IMG/VR virus record: IMGVR_UViG_3300048580_000440
Span: 1-46,282 of that record
Source: a virus
DNA: 46,282 nt
Strand: one strand, 5' to 3'
Below, one piece after another: positions 37,716 to 45,224 of the stretch. Under the pieces are notes generated by a model. That model saw only the letters and a list, made by a program, of their open reading frames with translations. It was not told where the DNA came from and did not search any database. How positions within the stretch are numbered: the first letter of the stretch is position 1; every line of letters starts with the position of its first letter. The position numbers and the translations under genes were made by a program.

Positions 37716-38533
37716 GCTTCTTTACTGGAGGATGGGGATTCCTTCACCGGGTTTGGATCGACAAGCCCGAGCTGCTGGCGGGCTTGCTGGTATTCGCGGT
37801 CGATGGTTTCCTTCTGCTTGGGGTCAAGTGCCTCAAACAGATAGTAGGACGAGGCGTGGTAGCGGATGATCGGGATGAGGAGGGTTTCCGCGTAGCGGTG
37901 AGGGATTGGCACCGCTGGGCAGGAGACGAGATCCGCAGTGGTGTAGCGGGGTGCTTCTTTCACCACGTCGAGCAGGAATGCTACGCTGGTGCCGGAAACT
38001 GCCGGAGTGATCCGGAAGACGGTTTTCGCCGGATCTTCGCCCGCCTGCTTCATGGATTCGATATGGTAGGCCACCGGGCCGGAGGCGGCGTCGCCGTCCA
38101 AGTAGAGGTCCACGAATGATTCAAACTCGCTGATCGAACCGATCGCCGCGAGCGGTTGCTTGGTGTCGTCGCGGCGGCACGGGCCTTTGACGTTCTGGAT
38201 CGTGTCCGGCAGGTCATAGGAATCCTCCGTATCTGCCAGAGTGATCGTCAGCGTCTCGTTCGTCCAGTAGTCGTTGCCGTCGGCATTGCTCCAGACGAGC
38301 TGCAACGCGGTGTTGAGATCGGTGAGAGCGCGGGACTTGGCGAAGTCCGGCGCGGTTTTCGCGCAGAGGAACCCCCACAACGAAAGCGACTCTTGGATGA
38401 GACTGCACACCGAGCGCGTGCGGATGTCGCTCGCGCCGGTGACAACTGCGATGGCGGTAGCCGACTGTAACGCCTCCGCTTGGAGCGCGGCGTTAAAACC
38501 TGATACAACTGCGATGGCGGTAGTGATAGTCAT
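37712..38533 (-). CDS. Head-tail connector or tail-adaptor protein
   Basis: 273 residues. The helical part SLIQESLSLWGFLCAKTAPDFAKSRALTDLNTALQLVWSNADGNDYWTNETLTITLADTEDSYDLPDTIQNV, ending with DPKQKETIDREYQQARQQLGLVD, recalls podovirus tail-tube A or adaptor proteins. The N-terminus has a duplicated TAIAVVSGFN/TAIAVVTGAS unit. It overlaps the next gene by ATGA (37712-37715), so the two are co-translated. Role inferred. Confidence 0.6.
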   Translation of the reverse strand: MTITTAIAVVSGFNAALQAEALQSATAIAVVTGASDIRTRSVCSLIQESLSLWGFLCAKTAPDFAKSRALTDLNTALQLVWSNADGNDYWTNETLTITLADTEDSYDLPDTIQNVKGPCRRDDTKQPLAAIGSISEFESFVDLYLDGDAASGPVAYHIESMKQAGEDPAKTVFRITPAVSGTSVAFLLDVVKEAPRYTTADLVSCPAVPIPHRYAETLLIPIIRYHASSYYLFEALDPKQKETIDREYQQARQQLGLVDPNPVKESPSSSKEA

Positions 38534-38536
38534 GGC

Positions 38537-39232
38537 TTAAACGTAACTATTGAAGCCGCTAATTTCGGCCTTGGCGCGAGAGAGTGTCCTTGGTTTTGCT
38601 TCTATGAATCGATCTCTCGTTACCTTGATTGGAGCCGATGCCGTGGCTGAAGTTGAAGCAGTCGCTCGAAAGAATACAAAGAGGCCGCCCGCTATTGCCG
38701 TGGCCGCTGCGGTGTTGATGCAGTGGAAAGCAAACGGAGAGCTGTGGCCGGACAAGAAAGACTTCGCGGATACGGCTTCAAGGCCAATAAAACCGAGATC
38801 AACACGGCGTCCCCAATTGGTTGTCGCCGTGGCCGCTGCGGTGTTGATGCAGTGGAAAGCAAACGGGGAGTTTCCGCCGCTCGTTGTCGCCGTGGCTTTG
38901 ACTCCATCTAAAAACGACGATTCCAACATCACGGCCGCGCCAGAAATCAGAATCCCTGCCACGGCGGCAGAAACCGCTATCGCCTCAGCATACACGATTG
39001 CTGCCCCTCCCGCTTTGGGTTCGTAAAGCGTAAACGTGTATTTGTATGCCTCTTCAGACGCAACGGGAGTGACCGTGAAAGAAAGGCCCGCCACGCCTTC
39101 AATGTCTGTTACCGTCGCTCCTGATGGGAACACCACGCACGGAGCAATCTTCATGCCCGTGGCCAACCCCGAATACGCGGTGGTATTCGAGATTGTCCCA
39201 GAAGCATCAGCACATGTCCCAACAAGAGTCAT
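38537..39232 (-). CDS. Virion protein with internal direct repeat
   Basis: 231 residues. The N-terminal 80 residues form a beta-rich domain (SGATVTDIEGVAGLSFTVTPVASEEAYKYTFTLYEPKAGG). A hydrophobic Ala-rich segment and two copies of SPFAFHCINTAAATA follow, encoded by a direct repeat of about 42 bp at 38697 and 38826. The C-terminus is basic. The repeat looks like a recent duplication. Structural by position; the C-terminal half is hard to interpret. Confidence 0.55.
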   Translation of the reverse strand: MTLVGTCADASGTISNTTAYSGLATGMKIAPCVVFPSGATVTDIEGVAGLSFTVTPVASEEAYKYTFTLYEPKAGGAAIVYAEAIAVSAAVAGILISGAAVMLESSFLDGVKATATTSGGNSPFAFHCINTAAATATTNWGRRVDLGFIGLEAVSAKSFLSGHSSPFAFHCINTAAATAIAGGLFVFFRATASTSATASAPIKVTRDRFIEAKPRTLSRAKAEISGFNSYV

Positions 39233-40216
39233 TTATTGAAGCGTGCAGCTGATTGAACCGATGGCGAATTTACAACTGTCACCAACCGGAATGGTTCGTG
39301 CGGAAGATAGCGGGCCGCTCAAAAGGGCGTTTCCTACGGTGGCGCTATCAAGAAGCTGGAATTGGGTAAGCGGGCCTATGGAGGAAACCACCGCCCCGCT
39401 CATCGTGATTACTCCAGAGTTGGAAGAAACCCCTCCGCTTGGAGCCCCAAACGTGACGGCTTGGCGGGTGTAGCTGGAATCTGTCCACTCGGTAAAACCA
39501 GCAGTAGTCAGTCCGGTGGCAACTGCCGCATAAACCGTTGTGGGAGGGGTGAAGGCGTAAGCGCCGAACACCAGATCGAGCAACTTGGATTTTGCGTAGT
39601 CGGTCAGGCCGATTCCCGTCAAGGATCCAAAGCTGACGCTCATCGCGCCAGCCGCGATTTTCGGGGTGTCGCCAGTCGCAACATAGCGCGGAGACAAGAG
39701 AGCCCCGTGCACGAGCATCTGCTCCCCAGCGATGGATACGGTGCCCGAGGCGGTAGCGACCAAGCTCATGGTCACGGATGTATTTAGCACGATCGAAACC
39801 ACGGTAGCGCCAGCGGCGATTCCGGTTCCAGAAAGCGCCATGCCCACTTTGATTGCGCTAGTGTCGGCAACGGACGCAATGGTGGCGTTTCCGCTGGTGG
39901 TAGTGCCAGTGAACGATGTTGGGGTTTCATAAACAGCCCAAAACTTCGGGGTTCCCCAAGCGGCGGTGGCTTCCGGGAACACGATGTCGATGGCGTTGCT
40001 TTTCCCTGCAATGTTAGAAGCAAGTCCGAAGCTGGTCGAATTATTGGTAACGGCTACGCGGGCATAGCTTCCGCCTGAAACCTCGCCGGATACCCCGCTT
40101 TCGCCGGGGTCGGTGAGGAAGAGGCCAAAGTGAAGCGCGGTTGCGGGAGTGTATGCAGTGGCTCGGAGCAGATGGTTCAGCAACGAGGTTTCGAGGGCGT
40201 CTGATAGTGCGGACAT
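39233..40216 (-). CDS. Tail-fibre-like protein with two copies of a beta-domain
   Basis: 327 residues. The N-terminal unit LLNHLLRATAYTPATALHFGLFLTDPGESGVSGEVSGGSYARVAVTNNSTSFG is repeated in the C-terminal part (KLLDLVFGAYAFTPPTTVYAAVATGLTTAGFTEWTDSSYTRQAVTFGAPSGG). The GSYARVAV/SYTRQAV-type motif is frequent in phage tail fibre and tip proteins. An Ig-like linker (TGTTTSGNATIASVADTSAIKVGMAL) lies between. Position between adaptors and capsid supports a virion role. Confidence 0.75.
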   Translation of the reverse strand: MSALSDALETSLLNHLLRATAYTPATALHFGLFLTDPGESGVSGEVSGGSYARVAVTNNSTSFGLASNIAGKSNAIDIVFPEATAAWGTPKFWAVYETPTSFTGTTTSGNATIASVADTSAIKVGMALSGTGIAAGATVVSIVLNTSVTMSLVATASGTVSIAGEQMLVHGALLSPRYVATGDTPKIAAGAMSVSFGSLTGIGLTDYAKSKLLDLVFGAYAFTPPTTVYAAVATGLTTAGFTEWTDSSYTRQAVTFGAPSGGVSSNSGVITMSGAVVSSIGPLTQFQLLDSATVGNALLSGPLSSARTIPVGDSCKFAIGSISCTLQ

Positions 40217-40222
40217 GGTGGT

Positions 40223-40720
40223 TTAGATGGTTGGTTGAGATTTCAGCCATGCTTCGAGCTCCGGGCGGAGGTCGGCGTGTTCGGCTGCGACACGCAAATG
40301 TTGCTTGTCTCCTTCACCGAAAAGACCGGCTACGCGGTCAGCTCCGAGGAAGATGGCCTTGCCTTCCATGCGGAAGGGGGATTCGGAAACGACCGGAGCG
40401 GATTCCTCGACCGGAGCGATTTCCTCGACCAGTTCCGGTTCCGGTTCGGAAACCTCGACAACCGGCGCGATAACGACCGGCTTAGCGGTCAGCTTCGCCT
40501 CGTCGGCAGGAGTGAGAATGTAGGCGGAAATGACAGCGCCACGGCGCGGGAAGCGCGGGTCGTCAATCAGGGCCAAGGTGGCGTTGAACTCCGCAGGATC
40601 GGTGATGATCTTCTGTTGGAAGCAAAGCCCAAGATGCTCGATTCCGGGAATCGGCAGGAAATCCCGAGGGATTGGAGCACCAGCGCGGAGGCGGTTGGAA
40701 ACGCGGAAAACGGCTTTCAT
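40223..40720 (-). CDS. Unrecognised structural-region protein
   Basis: 165 residues from ATG 40720; the frame also starts at 40768, but that lies within a terminator hairpin and is rejected. KAVFRVSNRLRAGAPIPRDFLPIPGIEHLGLCFQQKIITDPAEFNATLALIDDPRFPRRGAVISAY is followed by an acidic Pro/Glu/Val-rich linker and a C-terminal helix HADLRPELEAWLKSQ. Downstream of the capsid gene; possibly a head-completion protein. No family is recognised. Confidence 0.6.
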   Translation of the reverse strand: MKAVFRVSNRLRAGAPIPRDFLPIPGIEHLGLCFQQKIITDPAEFNATLALIDDPRFPRRGAVISAYILTPADEAKLTAKPVVIAPVVEVSEPEPELVEEIAPVEESAPVVSESPFRMEGKAIFLGADRVAGLFGEGDKQHLRVAAEHADLRPELEAWLKSQPTI

Positions 40721-40721
40721 A

Positions 40722-40766
40722 GTAGAGAAAAGGGAAAAGGAGGGGGCGAATTGCTCCGCCCCCTCC
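40722..40766 (-). terminator. Rho-independent terminator after the capsid gene
   Basis: On the minus strand a perfect 10-bp stem GGAGGGGGCG / CGCCCCCTCC with an 8-nt loop is followed by the T-rich TTTTCCCTTTTCTCT. It lies 9 bp beyond the capsid stop (40775) and just before the start at 40720, so it would reduce read-through from capsid to the tail genes. Confidence 0.8.
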
Positions 40767-40774
40767 AAGTTGGG

Positions 40775-42265
40775 TTAGGCAATCGTTGGCAGGTTGATGC
40801 CGGGGCGGTTGAGGGCGTGGGTCAGCAAGGCGACAGCAGGCACGCGGTTCTTGCGGTCGCGGCGAAGGGCCTGACCGAAGATGCTCATGATGAACACGCG
40901 CTTGATGAAGTTGCCGTTGTCCATCTCGATGTCGCGCTTGGCGCGCTCGGAGCCGTAGCCACGAACGATGCCGGCACGTCCCATTGCGATGGTGTGGCCG
41001 AATGGAACACCCTTGGCGTTAGCAGGGATGATGAGAGCGCCGGACGCCCACACTTCGGTGTTGATGGCGGCGTTCCAAGTGACCGAACCAACGGTGCCCT
41101 TGCGGTAAGTTCCGTCGGCTTGGCCAGTGAGGAACTCGGTGACATCAATGCTGTTGCCGTCGTTGCCAGTGGTGTATTTCACGAAACCCCACTTGCCAGC
41201 GTTTGCGCCGCTGGTGTTGTAGATGATCGCGTAATACGGGCCAGCAACGTCGCCGATCGCGGAGGCGCTCACGTCGAGCACACCGGTGTCCACGAATTGG
41301 AAGTCGTGGCCGCCGAAATACTTGAACCAGAGAGGCTTACCGGTGCCTGTCAATGCGTCGTCGGCGTTGTCAGAGCCACCGCCCGAGAGCGTGCGGGCTG
41401 TGTCGGCGTAGCCAGCGATGGCAAGACCGAGGAACGCTTCGGGAGCGAGGAACGAACCGACCGCGCCTTTGCCAGCGTGGTTGAGTGCGTTGTGAGGGAT
41501 GATGGTGTGACCGTCAATGGCGGGGTATCCGCCTTTGAACAGGGTGTTGCCACGTCCGCGCACGTCGCCGGAACTAAGCACAGTCTTGTAATCCGGATCG
41601 AGACGGAGGCTGAGGGCAGCCGTTTCGGAAGGGATGAAGTTCTGCGACCAGATAGGATTGCTGCCGTTCGCCGCCACGTTGGCTGGAAGGCCGCCGAGGG
41701 GTTTCATGGCGGCACCGGTGATGACGACATCATCCCAGCTCAACACGTCGGCAGAACCGAGAGTTGCGAGGGTTTTGCCGCCAGCATAGATGCGGTTATC
41801 CTGCGGCAAGGTCAGGGTGCAAAGACCCATGATGTTGTCGCGTTTGACGCGGCCAAGCCATTTGCCGAGCTTGACAGGAACCATGGACTTGAGTTCGTCC
41901 ATGAGGCCCATGATCTCGTCGGCGCGCTTGGAGCGGGAAGCGGCATTGCGGATGTAATCCACCTTCAGCTCGAAAGAGTCGATGTCGTCCTTCTCGTAGT
42001 CGTCCGGGCCTTCAAAGAGTCCTTCGCCGTATTGACCCTCTCCGTAGTAACCGGAGGTGGTGGTGAAGGTCATTTTGGCACCGTCTCCTTTGGAGAGGTC
42101 TTTCTGCACCCAGATGGGAGCACGTTCGTTGCCCTCGAATTGTTGGAAGAAATCTTCCTCTTCTTCGGCGAGTAGAGCACCCTTGTGCCATTTCTGGCGG
42201 AGGGAGGCGGCGTCCTGACTGAGCAGGTTGGTTCCAGTCGTGGCTGGTGTGATGTCGATGGCCAT
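40775..42265 (-). CDS. Major capsid protein (N4-gp56/DUF4043-like)
   Basis: 496 residues. LLSQDAASLRQKWHKGALLAEEEEDFFQQFEG starts the N-terminal helix. KGDGAKMTFTTTSGYYGEGQYGEGLFEGPDDYEKDDIDSFELKVDYIRNAASRSKRADEIM is the conserved core segment of N4-gp56-type capsid proteins. Position is directly downstream of the scaffold gene. An HK97-like fold is typical of the family. A stem-loop at 42285-42323 lies 19 nt upstream of the start. Confidence 0.85.
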   Translation of the reverse strand: MAIDITPATTGTNLLSQDAASLRQKWHKGALLAEEEEDFFQQFEGNERAPIWVQKDLSKGDGAKMTFTTTSGYYGEGQYGEGLFEGPDDYEKDDIDSFELKVDYIRNAASRSKRADEIMGLMDELKSMVPVKLGKWLGRVKRDNIMGLCTLTLPQDNRIYAGGKTLATLGSADVLSWDDVVITGAAMKPLGGLPANVAANGSNPIWSQNFIPSETAALSLRLDPDYKTVLSSGDVRGRGNTLFKGGYPAIDGHTIIPHNALNHAGKGAVGSFLAPEAFLGLAIAGYADTARTLSGGGSDNADDALTGTGKPLWFKYFGGHDFQFVDTGVLDVSASAIGDVAGPYYAIIYNTSGANAGKWGFVKYTTGNDGNSIDVTEFLTGQADGTYRKGTVGSVTWNAAINTEVWASGALIIPANAKGVPFGHTIAMGRAGIVRGYGSERAKRDIEMDNGNFIKRVFIMSIFGQALRRDRKNRVPAVALLTHALNRPGINLPTIA

Positions 42266-42284
42266 GGTAGTGGTTTAGTTGGTT

Positions 42285-42323
42285 GGTTTCAGGAGACGTT
42301 CCGTTGCCGGAACAGGAGAAACC
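42285..42323 (-). promoter_or_regulatory. Stem-loop in the capsid mRNA leader
   Basis: Nested inverted repeats GGTTTC / GAAACC enclosing GTTCC / GGAAC. On the minus strand it lies between the scaffold stop and the capsid start. It could be an mRNA processing or stabilising hairpin that raises capsid expression; it has no T-run. Confidence 0.45.
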
Positions 42324-42361
42324 CCGCATCTAACTACCGATGGGAAAACGAGAGACCGAAA

Positions 42362-43351
42362 CTACATTGCTCCGATGAGTGCTTCAAAAGCATCCAAAGA
42401 GTTAATGCCTTCCAACTCCTCATTAGCCCGTTTGGTAGGGTTAGTGGGGGCTGTGCGAGCGTTGCCGCTTGCGGGTTGGACGGGACTCTTGGAAGGTCTT
42501 GGGGTTTCCTTGCTGACGGGGCGCTTCATCGGTTTTCCGAGTTCTGCGGCGGCCATCTTGGCAAGGATGAACAACTTGTCTGGAGAGTGGAAAATCGGAT
42601 CGCCGTTTTGTTGCATCCAATCATTGATCTCGATCATGCGCTGGCTGATATCGGAATCCGGCTTGTCAGTGTCAGGATAAAAAGCAACGGCTTGGCGCTT
42701 GCTCTCCTCCCACTTGGCGTCGAATTCTTGTGATCTAGCCACTTCGGCGCGGGATTGCTCCTGCACTTCGGCGATGCGGCTGTCCACCTGCCTGTCGCGC
42801 AACTCCTCAATCTGGTCGGAAATTTCCGCTGCGGTTTCAAATTCAAGCGCGCCAGTGGCTTCCTTGAGTTTTACCCGTAGTTCCTTGATTTGCTGAGTGA
42901 TCGACGTGCTGGTTTCGGACGTGCTGGTTTCGGCCTGCGTGTGATCTTGACTCTCCGTGGCGGTTGTTTGGTTAGGCGACGTGTTGCCGTCGATGATCTT
43001 GGCTGCTTCGATTAGGGAAATCCCTTTGGCTTTCGCCAGTGAAGCAACCGCGATGTCGAGCGGGTCTTTGAGCCTTGGGCGCATTTGTTCACGCGCCTGC
43101 GTCTCTTCGTCGTCTTCCTGCCCGGAAGATTCTTCGTGCGTTTCGCTGGCTTCTTCCTCTGCGGCAGGTTCCTCAGCAGGCGTATCGCCTTGCTCGGGTT
43201 GCGCGTCGGTGAGTTCAAGAGAGTAAATCTCCTGTTCGTAACTGGCGAGTTCGCTGGTCCCATTGTCTAGGGAGTTCCTCGTATCCAATGGATCGAGGAC
43301 CGTTGAGTCGTCTTCCGGCAAGTCGGCTTGCGCCTGATCTGTGTCTGACAT
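42362..43351 (-). CDS. Scaffolding protein candidate
   Basis: 329 residues, very acidic N-terminal half (AEEPAAEEEASETHEESSGQEDDEETQ), then a helical domain and a C-terminal Pro/Ser/Lys-rich tail (KRPVSKETPRPSKSPVQPASG) ending in helix ELEGINSLDAFEALIGAM. Acidic then basic helical proteins directly upstream of capsid are typical scaffolds for head assembly. Its start lies 19 nt from the 17-bp palindrome at 43371. Confidence 0.78.
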   Translation of the reverse strand: MSDTDQAQADLPEDDSTVLDPLDTRNSLDNGTSELASYEQEIYSLELTDAQPEQGDTPAEEPAAEEEASETHEESSGQEDDEETQAREQMRPRLKDPLDIAVASLAKAKGISLIEAAKIIDGNTSPNQTTATESQDHTQAETSTSETSTSITQQIKELRVKLKEATGALEFETAAEISDQIEELRDRQVDSRIAEVQEQSRAEVARSQEFDAKWEESKRQAVAFYPDTDKPDSDISQRMIEINDWMQQNGDPIFHSPDKLFILAKMAAAELGKPMKRPVSKETPRPSKSPVQPASGNARTAPTNPTKRANEELEGINSLDAFEALIGAM

Positions 43352-43370
43352 GGAAACGATGGGCCCCAGT

Positions 43371-43387
43371 CTTTACGTTTCGTCAAG
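43371..43387. promoter_or_regulatory. 17-bp palindromic control element, copy 10
   Basis: CTTTACGTTTCGTCAAG on the plus strand, identical to the element at 3045-3061. It lies 19 nt before the scaffold start on the minus strand and 42 nt before the divergent plus-strand gene at 43430. Confidence 0.7.
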
Positions 43388-43429
43388 AATAGAATTGCAA
43401 TTTTTGTGCATTTGTATCTTTTTTGCGTT

Positions 43430-44098
43430 ATGGACCACTCACGATCCGACATCGCCCGCTTGGAATCGAAAGTCTCCGGACTGCTCCGCGACTTAGACGG
43501 CGTGCAATCCAGGCTGCGGGGCGTGGGAACTGAAATCGTCGTGGTGCCAACCGGCATCGAAGGATGGGGGAATCAAATCCGCGTGCTAGGGAGCATCCTT
43601 GGGCGGGTGACGTTGGAGTCCTCGGTTAATCACATGTGGAAGGTGACGCAAAGCGGCGAGACTGACGAGGAGCCGAAATTCAGCGCACGGGGAGGCGTCG
43701 CCGTCATCCAGGGAACACGGGTCAAGGTGGCGGATGTCGTTGAAGTGCCGCTAGGCGACGATACCACGACGACGAAAGGCGGCGGGTTTGTTGTGCTCAA
43801 AGTCACAAGAGACAACGCGAGCCGGGTATATGACTCTGAACATCCGCCCGTCATCGAATTTCACGCCGCGCAGCCAACCAGCACGGACGAGGAGGAATAC
43901 ACCGTGCTCGCCGAGACGCTGGCGGTCACCGTCCCCGCAGATCCGGCTCCCGGTCCGCCGACCTACCGCCACGACATCACCCAGTGCCGCCGTGATGAGA
44001 TTTGCAGCTATGAGCTGTTAATTGTCGCTAACGGCGAGTTTGCCTTGCTTCCAGTGCAGGCTAACAGCCGCAACAGCTACGCCCCGCCATTACCATGA
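43430..44098 (+). CDS. Unrecognised plus-strand protein in the structural block
   Basis: 222 residues from ATG 43430 (an in-frame ATG at 43406 would add 8 residues; not preferred). The N-terminal coiled coil DIARLESKVSGLLRDLDGVQSRLRGVG is followed by a beta-rich body and a C-terminus with two Cys (DITQCRRDEICSYELL). It is transcribed against its neighbours from a divergent region. The combination suggests a late virion component or a moron; function unknown. The stop overlaps the next start (ATGA). Confidence 0.65.
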   Translation: MDHSRSDIARLESKVSGLLRDLDGVQSRLRGVGTEIVVVPTGIEGWGNQIRVLGSILGRVTLESSVNHMWKVTQSGETDEEPKFSARGGVAVIQGTRVKVADVVEVPLGDDTTTTKGGGFVVLKVTRDNASRVYDSEHPPVIEFHAAQPTSTDEEEYTVLAETLAVTVPADPAPGPPTYRHDITQCRRDEICSYELLIVANGEFALLPVQANSRNSYAPPLP

Positions 44099-44961
44099 GT
44101 GCCGGAGTTTTCACCGCCGACCTGAGATTTGAGTTTGTCGATAAAACGGCAGGCGAGGTTGGTGACGGCACGGCATTTCCGATGGAGGTTACGCTCGGCC
44201 AGATCGCGGAGATATTCTACCGCGTCAAAGACGCTCAGTTTACGGGCGGCAGCGCATCGTGGAAAGTAACAGTATATGACGTTGGTTTTTCAACGATCAG
44301 CGCCCCTACGACCGCTCCAACAAACAGGCGGCTTGATGTCAGCGCGTCAACCTATCAGCAGCGCGGTTATTGCAAGCTCGGCGGCGACGATTACAACGGA
44401 GCGACATACAACTCCGGAACCGGCAGCCATTACAGCGACATCGCGGCGAGCGAGTATGGCATCTGGCGTGACGCGTGGAAGACTCCCCACGTCGACGCCT
44501 TTTCTTTCGAGCAGGATGACTTTAACGGCACCCAGTCTAGCAATTCGCAATGGTGGGGGACGCCTTTCGTTGGCGTTGGGGTAAGAGCGGAAGTGAAGCG
44601 CGGGGACAGCGTGGCGGTCGTCAAGCTCGATCCGGCGGACGGGCTTTTCGCTGCAACTAACAAGTTCTATCTGGAGATTGAGATGCTTTGGACCGATTAC
44701 TACCCGGTGCAATATTTCGGCGGAACCAATATCTATGACGACGGCTACGGCTATGATTGGAGCGCATACGCGGAACCGATTTGCCAATACATCCTGCGGC
44801 TCGAAAGCGGCGACGCGACTTGCCAAGTCTATTTCGCCGCCGACGCATGGTCCGAGGAATCCGGAACCCATTTCATCCATGAGGCTACCGAATGGTGGCC
44901 CTACGCCAAGGACGCGCCCCCCGTCGCCGTGTGGGATGCGGACACCGGGGCCAAGCTCTAG
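44095..44961 (+). CDS. Unrecognised aromatic-rich protein, partner of the gene at 43430
   Basis: 288 residues. Beta-rich and aromatic: YRVKDAQFTGGSASWKVTVYDVGFS, YQQRGYCKLGGDDYNGATYNSGTGSHYSDI, EIEMLWTDYYPVQYFGGTNIYDDGYGYDWSAYAEP. No signal peptide. It could be a virion surface or receptor-interaction protein. The pair with 43430 moves as a unit on the opposite strand to the structural genes. It converges with the small gene at 44958. Confidence 0.65.
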   Translation: MSAGVFTADLRFEFVDKTAGEVGDGTAFPMEVTLGQIAEIFYRVKDAQFTGGSASWKVTVYDVGFSTISAPTTAPTNRRLDVSASTYQQRGYCKLGGDDYNGATYNSGTGSHYSDIAASEYGIWRDAWKTPHVDAFSFEQDDFNGTQSSNSQWWGTPFVGVGVRAEVKRGDSVAVVKLDPADGLFAATNKFYLEIEMLWTDYYPVQYFGGTNIYDDGYGYDWSAYAEPICQYILRLESGDATCQVYFAADAWSEESGTHFIHEATEWWPYAKDAPPVAVWDADTGAKL

Positions 44962-45224
44962 CTCTGATTCAAGAGCCTCATGCAAGACCGCTTGGTGTCT
45001 GATGGCCAGCGCAAGACTTCCATGATTCCCATGCGGAACTGCCGCTTGGCTTCGCGCTCTTCCGCCGTCATGTCGGCGTGAAGGATTTCTTCCGCCAATC
45101 CATCGGCTCGGGATTTGAAGGAATCCATGAATCGGGTGAACTCCTCGCGGGTGGCAAGGTAATCAATATCCGCGACCATGGAGTTCGCGGCACGCATCAT
45201 TTCGGTTTTCGGGTCTGCTCTCAT
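44958..45224 (-). CDS. Small helical protein downstream of portal
   Basis: 88 residues: MRADPKTEMMRAANSMVADIDYLATREEFTRFMDSFKSRADGLAEEILHADMTAEEREAKRQFRMGIMEVLRWPSDTKRSC. Fully helical and charged. Coupled to the portal gene by ATGA. May be a head-assembly accessory factor; no family is recognised. Confidence 0.6.
   Translation of the reverse strand: MRADPKTEMMRAANSMVADIDYLATREEFTRFMDSFKSRADGLAEEILHADMTAEEREAKRQFRMGIMEVLRWPSDTKRSCMRLLNQS

Noticed and set aside
40721-40768. Upstream start (40768) for the gene at 40223
   Set aside because: The extra codons lie within a perfect terminator hairpin; ATG 40720 is the sensible start.
40235-42175. Long plus-strand open frame opposite the capsid gene
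   Set aside because: An antisense shadow of the capsid gene; its Val/Gly/Glu/Arg-rich composition is typical of reverse reading of GC-rich coding DNA.
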